A stretch of 64,000 nucleotides of DNA from Platanthera guangdongensis (GCA_039583875.1 CM077150.1:5040332-5104331); one strand, 5' to 3'. Counted from the stretch's first letter, positions 31,253-43,155 are shown. Numbers and translations are program-made. The notes: a model not told the origin generated them from the letters alone.

Positions 31253-33337
31253 TGTCAACCCAGAAATCGGCGATCCTTCCCAAGGTAGCCAGCTGGCTAG
31301 TCGCAATCCTCAGATTTTCCCTATTGATCGCGACAAGTCTCAGCTCAGGCGGACAGTTTTCCCTGTTCGCCTAGGTCTCCTGGCAACCGTGTGCCCTGCA
31401 GGACGGCGGGCTACTCCCATAGCTCACCCTTGCAGGCCATGCGGTTAGGCCTGCTAACCGTGCAGTGCTTTTCCTTGCAGGAGGCAGCCCACCATCAGGA
31501 TCTCGCCCGCAGGAGGGTGCCCGCTTCGGAGTTTGCCAGGAAGACTCCCCCTTAGAGTCCGCCCAGGCCGCCCGCAGGAGGCGGCATCCGCTCCAGCCAG
31601 GCGGACTCCCCCCGGAGTCCGCCCAGGCCACCCGCAAGGGGGAGGCCTCCGCCAGCCGGGCGGACTCCCCCTGGAGTCTGCCCAGGCTGCCCGCAGGGGG
31701 CGGCCTCCGCCAGCCGGGCGGACTCCCCCTGGATTCCGCCCAGGCGGCCCGCAGGGGGCGGCCTCCACCAGCCGGGCGGACTCCCCCTGGAGTCCGCCCA
31801 GGCCGCCTGTAGGGGGCGGCCTCCGCCAGCTGGGCGGACTCCCCCTGGAGTCCGCCCAGGCCGCTCGCAGGGGGCGGCCTCCGCCAGCCGGGCGGACTCC
31901 TCTTGAGTCCGCTCAGGCCGCCCGCAAGGGGCGGCCTCCGCTCCGCAGCCAGCCGGGCGGACTCCTCCTGAGTCCTCCCAGGCCGCCTGTCCGCCTGCAC
32001 CCGCAGGGGGTGGCCTCCGTCCGACCGCCAGCAGCAGCAGGGGCAGACTCCCTTGAGTCCGCCCGTCCGCCTGCAGCCGCAGGGGGTGGCCTCCGTCCGA
32101 CCGCCAGCAGCAGCAGGGGCAGACTCCCTTGAGTCCGCCCGTCCGCCCGCAGCCGCAGGGGGTGGCCTCCGTCCGCCCGCCAGCAGTAGCAGGGGCGGAC
32201 TCCCTTGAGTCCGCCCGTTCGTCCGCAGCCGCAGGGGATGGCCTCCGTCCGCCCGCCAATAGCAGCAGGGGCGGACTCCCTTGAGTCCGCCCGTCCGCCC
32301 GCAGCCGCAGGCGATGACCTCCGTCAGCCCGTCAACATGCCGGGCGGACTCCCCTTGGAGTCCGCCCAGTCCGCCCGGCAAGAGCGGTCTCTGTTCTCTC
32401 CCGGCCTCCTACCGCCTGCTTCGCCCGCCGACCTGGCGGACTCCATGTTCCAGTCCGCGGAGTCCGCGCAGGTCGTCATGCTGACATCACTGGGCCCCGT
32501 TTTTGAAGATCTTCCCCGAGCCTATAAATAGCCCCTGATACCTCTCATTTAAGGGGACCAGAGGTGGAGACAACTCCTGCCAGCAGACCCTGCGAACTCA
32601 GTTTTCCAGTCCGCCCAGTCCTCCATCAGCCTTCCAGCAAGCTCTGCGGACTCCGTTTTCTTGTCTGCGCAGTCCTCCACAGCTTACCTGCAGCTTGCCA
32701 GCAAGCTCTGCGGACTCAGTTTCCCAGTCCTCCAGCTGCTAGCAGCCTCTTTTACTTAGTCTCTGGCAGCTTCTTTTCTCTGCTCTCTGGCAACTTCTTC
32801 TCCCTTAGCCGCCAGCTTCCCTTTGTACCCCTTTAATGCTTTGTTGTGAAGGTGTACATGTAAGCTTGTAACCTCTCGCTATTAATCAAAGGAAAGCCCG
32901 TCGCAAGAGTGACATTTATGCCGCGGCGGGTGAAGTGTGTTGTTGCCGCTGCTAGCGGCCCCCTCTTCTTCCCTCTGCTCAGCAAGCCTTGCTCTCTGCT
33001 CAGCAAGCCTTGCTCTCTGCTCAGCAAGCCTTGCCCTCAGCTCAGCTCAGCTCTTCTCGACAACCAACCTACAAGTACAACCGTCGTAGAAACTGTCTGC
33101 TCGACAGCTCCTGTTCAACATTCTCTTCCTCTCTTGATCAACCCTCTCTGTTGATCAAGCCTCTCCCATTTCCCCCGCAACCCTCCTTGAGCAAGCTGTT
33201 TGCTCCACTCTCGAACATTCAGAAGCTTCCTTCTCCTCTACCCTCGCAACCTTCTCCTTCCGCCTCTCCTAGCCTGTGAGACCAAAACACCCCCTCCGTG
33301 TTAGCTGTGCCCCCGGTGTCGTTTCCGCGCATCAACA
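31253..33337 (+). repeat. Element T 3' LTR (2085 bp)
   Basis: Same ends and order as the 5' LTR. It is 57 bp shorter, close to one 58-bp array unit. The array is at 31553-32380 and the TATA box at 32523-32530. It is followed by TSD CTGTT. Confidence 0.92.
31553..32380. repeat. 58-bp palindromic array, 3' LTR of T
   Basis: Same unit as the 5' array. Successive CCTCCGCCAG words are 58 bp apart (e.g. 31646 and 31704). Confidence 0.92.
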
Positions 33338-33342
33338 CTGTT

Positions 33343-33845
33343 CACACTCCGAAGACCACACAAACTTCTGATTCTTCCTAGTCAAAGTCGTGAGTGGTAG
33401 CGCTATCCGTGAGAAGTTCTCTACGAAGCGCCTGTAGTAGCCAGCAAACCCTAGAAAGCTCCGGACCTCCGCCACTGTAGTCAAAGAAGGCCACTCATGT
33501 ATCGCCACTATCTTCGCCGGATCCACAGCTATCCCTTCTCCACTAACAACATGACCAAGAAACGCTATCGATGATAACCAGAACTCACACTTGGAGAACT
33601 TAGCACACAACTGGTTTCTCCTCAACGTCTCCAACACCATGTGCAGGTGATTGTAGTGATCCTCTTCACACTGCGAGTACACCAGGATATCGTCAATAAA
33701 TACTATCACAAAACGGTCTAGGTACTCTCTGAACGTCATGTTCATCAGCTCCATAAACACGGATGGCGCATTGGTTAAACCAAACGACATGACCGTGAAC
33801 TCGTAATACCCAAACCGCGTACGGAATGCTGTCTTTGGGATGTCG
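33343..33845 (-). pseudogene. rt: RT, C-terminal two thirds, of element C
   Basis: Minus-strand reverse transcriptase between the two nested insertions: [32 protein letters not shown], then the catalytic [29 protein letters not shown] and [20 protein letters not shown]. The palm and thumb motifs are complete and open. It continues upstream at 35906 (across solo LTR D) and downstream at 24958 (across element T), with the reading frame restored when each insertion and one TSD copy are removed. Confidence 0.9.
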
Positions 33846-35900
33846 TGTAACACCCTAAAATTGATTTGGGTCAATTTGGGTTCAGGCATGGGTGACACGG
33901 CCTGGGACACGGGCGTGTCCCAGGGTGTGTCATGCCTGGGTTGTGTCGAGTCGTGTGGTCGACGAATTTTGCTCGACGATCGTCGAGTGTCGAGTGTCGA
34001 GTGAGGACACGGCCTGTGACACGGGCGTGTCACAGGGCGTGTCCATGTGGTCGACGAACTCAGCTCGATGTTTTCTGTCAGGGCGTGTTTGCGGGACACG
34101 AGTATGTCCAGGTGCACACGGCCTGGAACACGGGCGTGTCCCAAGGCCGTGTGAGTCTCGGGTAATTTTGAGGTTGTGCAGCCTGATGCACACGACCTCA
34201 GACACGGGCGTGTCTGAGGGCGTGTCAGGGGACACGGCCCATGACACGGGCGTGTCCCATGGCCGTGTACTGGTTGGTTGTAGTCGGTTGCCTGCCGCTT
34301 TGGGTGACACGGCCTGTGACACGGGCGTGTCACAGGGCGTGTCAGGCCGTGTTTATGCTTTTCTGGCCAAATCTGAGCCGTTTGATTCCCTCTTTCTGGA
34401 TACAATGGATAGGCTTTGTCCAGGTGTTGTTAAGGCCGGGAAAAAGGGGGATTTAACCATTCCTCTTCATTATCTTCTTCTTCTTCTCATTTCAAGAGAG
34501 AGCAAGAAGAAGGGAGTGCAAGGGAAGGAAGGAAGAAGAGAAACCAGCTGCTGGAGGAGCTGCGGAGTGCGGATCGAAGATCCGAGAGCGGATTCGTGAA
34601 GGCTAAGCCGAGGCGGTGACTTCTATCCGGCTACTTCATGACGCCGAAGCGATCTTCAAGGGTAACGATCTCCTTCTTGGATATCGAAGTCCTTTCTTTA
34701 TGCATATGCGTGGAATCCTTCACCAAAAGGTGGATGCACGAAGTGATTCCGTCGTTGAGTCTGCATCTAGAGCCGGAATGTGGCGTACGACATAGACATG
34801 CTGTGTGAAGCCCATCTGGACCGTTAGTCTGGATTGGTGATGATCATGGGTAAACGGAGAAGACTCCGTGGATTTGCAAAGATGCTATGTGCTTTGTGTA
34901 TTGGATGATTGAATGCTATGTGTGGATGGTATGCTCATGTGTGGGCTAGCCATGGATATGATCTTGGATGCTTTGCGAAGCTCCTTGTGGTTTGCTCTGC
35001 GAGAGCGGGAAGCTGCGGCTACCCAGGAAGGGAAGGCCGACCCGCGTCACGGTACGCCAGTGACGATGTGAGCACGGGCAAGGCTAACCTGTACCTGGGC
35101 ATGATGGAGAGATCGATTGGTGGCAGTGTTCGGGAGCGTGCGATAGCCCGACTTGCTACACCGAAATAAAAGCGGGTCGATCTGTTGGATGAATGCTCAC
35201 ATTTGCCATGCGGTACGTACCTCTGCTTGGTTTGGGCGGGATGCAACCAGCATGCGTGTTGGGGTGACTAGGACCGGCCAGCCAACAAGTTAATTACCGT
35301 GCGATTGGTGGTGTTACCATGGGTTTCCGGTACACCGTAAGGTGCCCTGAGAGCACGAAGCGTCGGGCTGCGATTGGCGTTTTGTGATTTGATATGTATG
35401 CTTGTGATTGTCAGCTATTGTACTTGCAAATGCATACAGGGAAGAAACCGCTGCCCCGGGCATGGGTTGCCGCTCCTTGGTGGATTTCTACTTGCAGGTG
35501 CTGCGGCTTGAAATGAAATGCGCAGGGATTGGAAGCTTGCTGCTAAGGCCCTTGAAGGCCAAGTGAGTCGTGGTTGGATTTCATGTGTGGCCGGCCTGCG
35601 TGCCGAAGTACGAACTTGTATATGTGTACAAAGAGCAACCTGTAAGGCCTTAAGGCCATGTGTGTGTGGGTTGTATACATTCCTGGTTTTGTGATATATA
35701 AATGTGGCATTTATGTATTAGTGGACATTCCTGGAGTTGAGTTCATGCAACTTAATTAATGCTGTGCTAGAATGGATTGAGTTAAGGACACGAATAGAAT
35801 TTGATCACCACAAGTAATTCCATCACTTGTCTGTGACCTATGCCGTGGGGCCCCGACCGGACCCACCGTTATATGCCACGTGACGGGTGGGGGCGTTACA
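33846..35900 (+). mobile_element. Solo LTR 'D', 2055 bp, TSD TGTCG
   Basis: TGTAACACCCTAAAATTG at 33846 to GGGGGCGTTACA at 35900, flanked by TGTCG at 33841-33845 and 35901-35905. No internal domain. Homologous to LTR 'E'. It interrupts the RT of element C. It arose by recombination between two LTRs of a Tekay-like element. Frame ORFs inside (e.g. 33892-34599) are array artefacts. Confidence 0.95.
33889..34350. repeat. Palindrome array in solo LTR 'D'
   Basis: TGTGACACGGGCGTGTCACA occurs at least twice in full (34015, 34315), with GGGACACGGGCGTGTCCC (33904) and GACACGGGCGTGTC variants at 34127, 34201 and 34235. A TCGACGA/TCGAGTG segment lies at 33958-34002. Confidence 0.93.
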
Positions 35901-35905
35901 TGTCG

Positions 35906-36690
35906 CTCTCCCTTATCCTCAATTGGTAGTAATCAGAATTCTGATCTAACTTCGAATATACCGTTGACCCAACCAACTGATCAAACAGATCGTCAATTCT
36001 CGGGATCGGATACTTATTCTTTTCCATAAGCTTGTTCAATTCCCGGTAGTCGATACAAAGCCGCAAGCTCCCATCTTTCTTCTTAACGAAGAGAATCGGT
36101 GCGCTCCAAGGCGACGAACTTGGACGCACATAACCTTGCTCTAACAACTCTTGCAGTTGCACCTTCAACTCCGCCATCTCTTTTTGCGCTATCCGATAGG
36201 GGGAGCGTGACACCGGTTTGGCACCCGGTACCAGCTCTATAGTAAAGTCTATCTTCCGCTGAGGATGAGCTCCTGGGAGATCATCTGGAAACACATCAGG
36301 ATACTCAGACACAACTGGGATACTGTCCAGACTAGGCTTAGGCGTTGAAGCCTGCACTAATGTGACAAACAGCTCTGCCCCAGACCGAACTGCCTTAATC
36401 ACCTGAAGGGCTGACATCAAAACTTTCCCTGACCCCTTCATGCCCGCAAACGTAGTCTCCCGTTCAGAATTTAATCCCAACTTAACCTCCTTTCAGTTGC
36501 AATCAATGTAAGCTCGCTGCTCCGAGAGCCAGTCCATACCAAAGATTACATCGAACTTTACTAACGGTAGAATCAACGCTCGCAAATCAAACTCCTGATT
36601 CCCAATCCGAATCTTGACTACACGGACCTTATCCGCGCGTATTGAGCACCCATTGGGTAACAACACATTCAACTTGTCTTTTGCCATCGA
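35906..36690 (-). pseudogene. rt: RT N-terminal part and protease end of element C
   Basis: The minus strand, from 36687: a protease second half with VKIRIGNQEFDLRALILPLV and FDVIFGMDWLSEQRAYIDCN, then a stop (TGA in the place of a Trp codon at about 36490), then the connector and RT start ([73 protein letters not shown]). It ends at the solo LTR D boundary within the [10 protein letters not shown] motif. One substitution ([11 protein letters not shown] for the usual DLKSGYYQ) lies in the RT core. Confidence 0.87.
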
Positions 36691-36860
36691 GGGAGGACCC
36701 CGATGAGCGTCACAAATCGTTCGGACAAGAAGGAATGCGAAACTCCCGTATCAAACAAGGCTCTCACCGGACAATCGAGAATCAAAACAAATCCTAGCAA
36801 CAACAAAAGTAAGCTAACACATAAAAGAGGTAACAAGTACAAAAGTTAATCTGCTATAAA
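36690..36860 (-). pseudogene. pro: Protease active-site segment of element C
   Basis: The minus strand reads a short stretch with RALFDTGVSHSFLSERF: the DTG catalytic triad of a retropepsin, usually followed by A but here V. It links the gag tail to the protease second half at 36687. Confidence 0.75.
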
Positions 36861-37949
36861 TTAACTTGTACCTGTCACCACGTCAGCTTGCCTTATGGCC
36901 TCTTGCAGACCAAGATTATAAACACTAGGCTGGACGAGAGCATAGTGGGATGCGGTTGACTCCACCGCCTTCCCTTTCTCCTCATAAGTCGCTCCAGACT
37001 TCCTCTAGGACTTTGCACGTCCGCTCCAACACTCACGAGCAAAATGCCCCGACTTCCCACAGTTGTAGCAAGCTCCTGGGACTCAACTTGTGGTTGCCCT
37101 TGACACACCAGACGAAGGGGCTGAGTTCGAAGTCCTCTGCTTCTTGTTCCATTTGCGGAATCCTGACTTTGCATTAGACACTTTGAACTTTGCCTTCTTT
37201 TCTCCTGGGTCCTACTTCTCTTACACCCTCTTCACAACCTTTTCCAAAGACCGGGCCAAGTTGACCAAGGCTAGGAAGCCCTGCGCCTTAGGCCCAGCAA
37301 GGAGTAACTGTAGGTCACCACGAAGACCCTCATAAAATCGGTTGGTCTTCCTCTCCTCTTCCGTAAATATAGCCCCAACATACCGACCCAACTGTGTAAA
37401 CTCGTGGAGGTACTCGTGCACGCTTCTGGATCCCTTAGTTAACCCAAGATATTGGTTCTCCATCTCAAGCTTCTGAGCAGAGGGTACATATCTGGCTAGG
37501 AATAATCTTGAAAATTCCTCCATAGGCATATCAGCAAGCTGCCTATCCACTAAGAGATGAAACTCCAACTCATCCCACCACAGCCTCGCTTCACCCACCA
37601 CAAGAAAAGTCGCTATGGTGGTCTTCTGCCACTCCTCAGTTAACGTGGCTGTTAAAACTCTCTTTATCGCAGAGAGCCAGTCCTCAGTTTGAGCTGGCGT
37701 TCCAGTCCCGTCAAATATTGGGGGATGAAAGCCCATTACATGCTTAAGCTGCTTCTCCGTAGCTCTCCTCGGCTCTACCAGATCAACTGCTGCGCGCTCC
37801 ACCACTCTCGGCTCTGCCGCCCTAACCGATTCTTGCTCCACGACAGGAGGTGCGTGGTGCATTTGCCCTGCAGGTTGGGCATTAATCATCGCAAATACGG
37901 CTTCAGCCACCATCCTGATGGTTTCCGCCGAAGGAGGTGTAGTAGGCAT
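36861..37949 (-). pseudogene. gag: gag of element C
   Basis: Chromovirus capsid gene. From Met at 37949 a 242-codon open frame shows an N-terminal V/E-rich segment, HPPIFDGTGTPAQTEDWLSA, FLVVGEARLWWDELEF, FSRLFLARYVPSAQKLEMEN, VHEYLHEFTQLGRYVG and FYEGLRGDLQLLLAG, the complete retrotrans_gag core. A frame change near 37221 separates it from the linker and from a CCHC knuckle (CYNCGKSGHFAREC, about 37030-37075). The start is the first Met after the PBS region (38221-38239). It is disabled by frameshift. Confidence 0.87.
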
Positions 37950-38220
37950 GTCTCTTGGTGCATTACTTTCCGCCGATTGCGGACGCTCTGATTGACCAGC
38001 ACCGCTCCTAGCTGCCTATAGAAGCAAAGACACACGATTAGACGACAGCCAATTTGCTAAAAGCAATCATTGGAACACTCAGATTCCACAAAACAAGTGT
38101 ATTTTTCATTTCTAAGTGGACATTCATGAGTTCTTTTTGATGTTATAACGATGACGCACACAAGTGCTCACCACCCCTTAAAAGAATTCGTCCACGAATT
38201 CATTTAAGCCTGACCGTAAC

Positions 38221-38239
38221 CAGAAGTCTGATACAAAAT
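38221..38239 (-). promoter_or_regulatory. Primer binding site of element C (decayed)
   Basis: The minus strand reads ATTTTGTATCAGACTTCTG after the LTR end, a mutated form of the TTGGTATCAGAGC initiator-Met PBS used by chromoviruses. Confidence 0.7.
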
Positions 38240-40209
38240 TGTAACACCCCCATCCATCACATGACATATAACAGAAGGTCCAGCTGGAACCCGACGCCAT
38301 ATACCACAGACAGTCGGAAGGGTTACATAAGAATATCCAAACTATCTGATTAAGACTACTCGTCCTACACAGAGCATTCTAGCGGAAGCTTTTAAATAGT
38401 TGAAAGAACCCAAAGCTTAAATCCATAATCATGAATGTCCACATCCACACAACAAGAATGAAACCCAAATACACTGAAAGGGGGAAACACAGCCTTATGG
38501 CCTTACAATAGTTCACTTAACAAATAGTGTCTTACATACATCGGCTCGCAGGCCGGCCACACATGACAAAATAAAAACAACTATTCTGTATGGCCTTCAA
38601 GGGCCAGCACAGCAACATGGGCTCCAGCCCGCTATTTTGCACTCGGCTCCGTAGCACCTGCAAGCAACATTCCACCGCATGGTGGCAAACAGGCAACGGT
38701 CAGCTAAAGCCGACCAAATTATAACGAATCCGCCCCTTACTCGGGATGACGGTGCTCTTTCCCTGCATAATATTAGCCCAGCTAAACAATAAAGTGCAAT
38801 TACATTTCGCCGCAGATGTAGCCTCGCATGACCAAACACCCTGTGCACTCAGGGCACATTAACGGTGAATCCTGACACTTCAGCGTCTTCACCACCGCCA
38901 CCAAGATGGCAACCACGTGAGCATTTAGCCTTTCTGACCACTGTCTAAGGCTCCCTACTATGCCAACGGCCAGTCCCCTTTTCGGATCTCTCGCACCGAA
39001 CCACATAGCCCAGGTCTGATTCCACTTGCTCATTGCTCACAACTGCGTAGTTCACCTTAAGAGGTACGCACGGGCCAAGCTTCTCTCGGATCCTGTCATT
39101 TCCAAACAATCACATAACCCAGTTATGTTCAAGGCCGATTCCCAGACCGCCAAGTTAGCAGAACAACGATTCCACTCAGTTTTTCGGGTGCGCCTTGGAG
39201 CTAACCTCCAAGGATCCCTGCTGCAATCTACCGCGTAGAAACCCGAAAACCCAAAGCATGGAGTCTTCGCCGACAAATCATAACAAATGCAACATCACCG
39301 ATCCAGACCAACATGTCCGGGTAGGCTTCACACATAATGCCTATGCTCGTACTTCGATTCCGGACTCTATACGCAACACAAGGGGGACTATTCACATCAA
39401 CCCCAAGGAACACCACGCACTCACCGCAAACTCGCGGGAGCTGGTTTCCCTATGCAAAAAGGAAGAGCTTCACATGCTCAAGTTGAGAATCGTTACCCTT
39501 GTAGTACGCTTTGGCGCCATGGAAAAACTACACGGATAGAAGTCTTCGCAACGATCTTTCCTCCACGGATCCGCTCTCAGATCTCAAAATGGTGCTCCGA
39601 TGCTCCACCGGCGGCCGGAATTCTCCTCCTTCTTCCTCCTTGCTCTAACTCCTTGGAGAGAGAAAGCTTTGGAGAGAAATGAAGTATTCAACTCCCATTC
39701 ACGGCCTTAACAGAGCAGGAAACCACCTGGGCCGTTGGATTTAAAATAAAGAAATCGAACGGCTCTGATCCGCTCAAAAAATCAATAGACTTGGGCCGAA
39801 CACGGCTTGGCACACGGCCGTGTCCCAGGCCGTGTGCCTCAATCCAGGCATGATCATCGAACACAGAGACTCACACGGGCTCAGACACGCCCGTGTCTCA
39901 CTCGACACGCCCGTGTCGGGTTCCTCGACACGCCCGTGTCCAGGGGCGTGTCACACATAACCGCCACGTCAACCGACACGACCCTGTTGAACACGGGTAC
40001 TGACACGGGTAGGCACATGCCCGTGTTAAATGACACGCCCGTGTCATTTAGCCGTGCTCCTTGCCGTGTCCTTCTCGGGATGAAAATGGCCAAAACACCA
40101 GCCAGACACGACCTTCGACACGCACGTGTCCTAGGCCGTGTACCCCTATACAGACACCAAAATCCCCTTTTTACGCAACCAACTCAAATACAATTTTCGG
40201 GGCGTTACA
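38240..40209 (-). repeat. Element C 5' LTR
   Basis: 1970 bp, plus-strand ends TGTAACACCCCC and CGGGGCGTTACA. It is about 95 percent like 20950-22913 by eye. Confidence 0.9.
39795..40150. repeat. Palindrome array in element C 5' LTR
   Basis: CACACGGCCGTGTCCC, GACACGCCCGTGTC and GACACGCCCGTGTCGGG units. Same order as 22495-22862 but with fewer C-to-T changes. Confidence 0.9.
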
Positions 40210-41815
40210 CCTGCCATCTACTACTAAACGACACACTTTCTCCCCGAGCTTAAAGTAGGTCGGGAAGATGTTCATTTGCCAATAATCAGTTGATTCTTGT
40301 GTCGTAGATAATATGCATCTCACCACTAGAATGTCGAGATCTATCTCCACATCACTAGGGATACCATATACTTTGTCATTCAAGATGCGTGAGTCTTTCT
40401 CGATTACAACTTCAGGATCGTCCTCCCCAGCCACCTCGTGAATAACTAGTGTGCCTTTTCTTTTGGGACAATCCTTAGATAAATGGTCCATCTGCTAGCA
40501 CTCATAGCATCAGATCCGTGAAGGGGTCACCGTTCCCATGAGGGACTCCCCTTTCCGATCTCTCGTGAAATTCAATGTAGGCTTCGATCCACTATCCTTA
40601 CTCCTTGGTTCTTCTTTCATATAAGGAGTATTTTTTTGGTCCGATATTTTAACTGGGAGGTTCACTTTTGATGTTCTTCGATATCGATGATGATGAATAT
40701 GGTCTCTGCTGGGGAATAATGGTCATATCGAATCAACTCATCTCGGATCTTAGGACGTTGTTCACACCTAAATTTGGATAAGATATCACGTGGGTGTTCT
40801 ACTATGTTAAAACAAATCATAAGATCCATCATCTCAGCAAGATAGTCAGAAACTAATTTGGATCCTGACGTACATATGTCAGCTCATCTCGTAGACGTGT
40901 TTGATAGTGTTGTGGAATGTATTGCTCCTTCAACATTACTTTCATGTGAAGCCAACGGGTAATGGGAGGGCGTCCATTCCTCTCTAGACTATGTTCTTCA
41001 GCTATCTAAAAAATTTTCACTCGCCCGGTCAATCTCATTTTGGCAAATTGAACCTTTTGATCCTCTTTCATACAATACCACTCAAAAAAGGTCTTTATAT
41101 CAATAATCCAGTTAGAAAAGACTTACATATCCATAGAACCATCATAAAGGGGCAAATTTACTTTCACTACTCGTGTGAGATTAGGTCCCCTATCCCGATG
41201 ACGATAGTCATAATTGCCATTGTAAGGATCACAATTGTCACAACGCTGTAAGGGTGGTGGTCGTGGACAATCTCTATGACAATCTTCGCGATGCATGACC
41301 GGTGTAGGCTGACGATGGTCTCGAGGATGCTCTTCTCTCACTAAGTCGTAATTGGAAATCTCCTGGTAATAATCTTGCATGCCTAAGAAAGGCTCTTGTT
41401 GGGGTTAAAGAAAACACCTTGGGGAATTCCTACCCCGGCTGGGCTCAAATTCGAACATATCTGTGGGATTTATAACTTTTTCCTTAAAAAGAGGATTCCT
41501 CCTGAGTGTGTACCTTTCGACATAGTGTTGTGTGGTCTCGTGATGGGGCCACATGGAATGCTCATCTCGAATTTGAGGTGACATTAAAGCTCGAGAGGGA
41601 ACTTCTAGAGTATTCACCCTAACACTAAGTTTATCTAACCCTTTTTGCGCTTGGTATATACTCTCGTTAACGCCGCCATTTGGTGGACGAAAGGTAAAAA
41701 CCACAGGGTGATTCATTCCCTTTGTTCCCACAACTCGGCTGACCACATTCATCTTTGATTTTACCTCTTGAGGGTGTTCAGGTGGTGGATTGTGATGGGG
41801 TGAACTCATACTCAC
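40210..41815 (-). pseudogene. gag: Old gypsy element 'O': gag and protease start
   Basis: The minus strand, from Met 41815: an N-terminal region with PPNGGVNESIYQAQKGLDKL, then (41380-41123) an H/R/P-rich segment and the capsid start VKVNLPLYDGSMDM. The capsid continues in broken frames to about 40650 (weakly readable: RPPITRWLHMKVMLKEQY). At 40491-40210 there is a knuckle remnant (MDHLSKDCPKRK) and the protease start (VCRLVVDGR), cut by element C. At least four frame breaks. The remainder of pol is scattered at 20886-20949, 12906-13022 and 11770-12430. Confidence 0.72.
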
Positions 41816-41961
41816 TAACTTACCGCTACGTAGATGTATGCAAGACAGATAGTAATTGTAAATGTATGTTTATACTATTTTTTTTTCTAAAATAGAAAAA
41901 TGTTATGTGTGTTCCTATTCTACGCATGACGGATTCTGAAACTTAGAATTTTTTTGGAACC

Positions 41962-41978
41962 GAACTACGATACCAAAT
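41962..41978 (-). promoter_or_regulatory. Primer binding site of element O
   Basis: The minus strand reads ATTTGGTATCGTAGTTC right after the LTR end TGCATCA, an initiator-Met type PBS (TGGTATCAGAGC) with changes. Confidence 0.68.
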
Positions 41979-43155
41979 TGATGCAGGAAGAACCGTAGAA
42001 TTTGCATGCTTGTCGACTTTTTCTAGGAAACCTTAAATGCAGACAAAGATTTAGAGCAGATGTTGCGTGAACTTTGTAAAAAAACAACTTTTAATTTTGA
42101 GTAAGACATAAAATAAATAATTTGTTTCGAAATTGAATTTTCTTAAAAATGGTTCATTCCAAAATCCGGGGAAGGAGATTAGCAACTTTCGTTCTGTTCC
42201 CCTTGTCATAGCGAATGAAATTTGTGATCTCAAAATATGTTTCCGATTAGAGTTTTTGACGCAACGTTCGCTGGCAAAATCCAGACAAAAATCCAGCAAT
42301 GAATCTGTTTACCTAAAGAGGATATGTAGACACACACAAAGGAAGAAGAAGAAACAATTACCCACTGAAAGAGTTGTCTTTCCGCAATCAAAGTCGACAA
42401 CGATCCCGCGAGGAATTCCTCGTCACCTTTGATACCCCGCTCTGAGGTCGGCCGCTATCGCACACGGGTACCACGAAGAAAATTTGCTCACTCTCACAGA
42501 AGTGGTTCTACGAAATCTCACAAACCCCTCAAAGGCTCCAACGTGATTCACCAAGAACACAACATGGAACTACTCTATCATAGATTCATTCACCCTTTGG
42601 AAAACGATTCCAGACTTCACAGTTCCAGACTTCCACGTAAATTATCACCATTCATCATCTTTAACATTCGACAACAACAAACATAGCAATTTCCCTTTTC
42701 TAAAACAGGAACAAAAATCAAAAACAACTCTCAAATCTACTCAATCTCACGACATCAACAATCAAGTATTCAACAACTCAATGCATTCATCAACAACCAA
42801 CAACCAAAATATAGAGAGCTCCTTTTTTAGGGTTTTTAAAACAACAAATAACAAACAAAACGAAATACCGACACACCATCTTCGTGGGATGACGATCATG
42901 TCAACGCTGAGTCGAAACCGTCAGAGTAGGTGTAGTGCTCTGCGGCGCATGGATACGGCTGATCGTGGGTGAAAGTTGCGTGGAGATGTGGACATGGCCG
43001 ATGGTTGGAGCTCCGGAGGATGCGACGACGTGCATCAACGAAATCGGGGAAAGAACAGCCGGAGCCCTAGCGCGTGCAGACTGAACCGGGAGATGAGCAT
43101 GCAACTTTTCCCGATCGGGGAGGATGAATGGGAGAAGAGTGAACCGACAGTAACA
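41979..43155 (-). repeat. Element O 5' LTR
   Basis: In element orientation TGTTACTGTCGG (43155) to CTGCATCA (41979), about 1.18 kb. The left edge is fixed by the adjoining PBS; the right edge is fixed by the abrupt start of an RT fragment at 43156. No palindrome array is evident. Confidence 0.62.

Larger units (their letters stand above)
24959..33337 (+). mobile_element. Tat-type non-autonomous element 'T' (gag only), TSD CTGTT
   Basis: LTRs are 24959-27100 and 31253-33337, both TGTCAACCCAGAAATCG...ATCAACA. TSD CTGTT is at 24954-24958 and 33338-33342. A PBS directly follows the 5' LTR and a purine tract (AAAAAAGTGCGGGGATTA) precedes the 3' LTR. Internally there is only a gag gene, itself split by a TRIM, then about 1.9 kb of non-coding sequence including the mini-exon array. 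No protease, RT, RNase H or integrase. It must have moved with proteins supplied by another element. Confidence 0.93.
20950..40209 (-). mobile_element. Tekay-like chromovirus 'C' (minus strand), split by T and D
   Basis: In its own orientation: 5' LTR (40209-38240), PBS (about 38239-38221), gag, protease, RT, RNase H, integrase with tail, purine tract and 3' LTR (22913-20950). It is interrupted by the Tat element T (24959-33337) and solo LTR D (33846-35900). In both cases the pol frame resumes exactly across the insertion once one copy of the TSD is removed. The LTRs are about 95 percent alike by eye. No matching TSD for C itself (CTCGT vs CCTGC). The target is the protease of element O. Confidence 0.88.

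Noticed and set aside
31371..32381. 336-codon minus-strand ORF (and the 235-codon one at 25446-26153)
   Set aside because: These lie wholly in the LTR array of element T. The frame is maintained only by the GC-rich 58-bp repeat and exists in both LTRs in different frames.
33332..34405. Single 357-codon minus-strand protein
   Set aside because: It is an artefact of the RT of element C reading out into solo LTR D. The N-terminal part is LTR array sequence.
20950..40209. TSD for element C
   Set aside because: Flanks CTCGT and CCTGC do not match. The identity of both sides as element O protease is the evidence for insertion instead.
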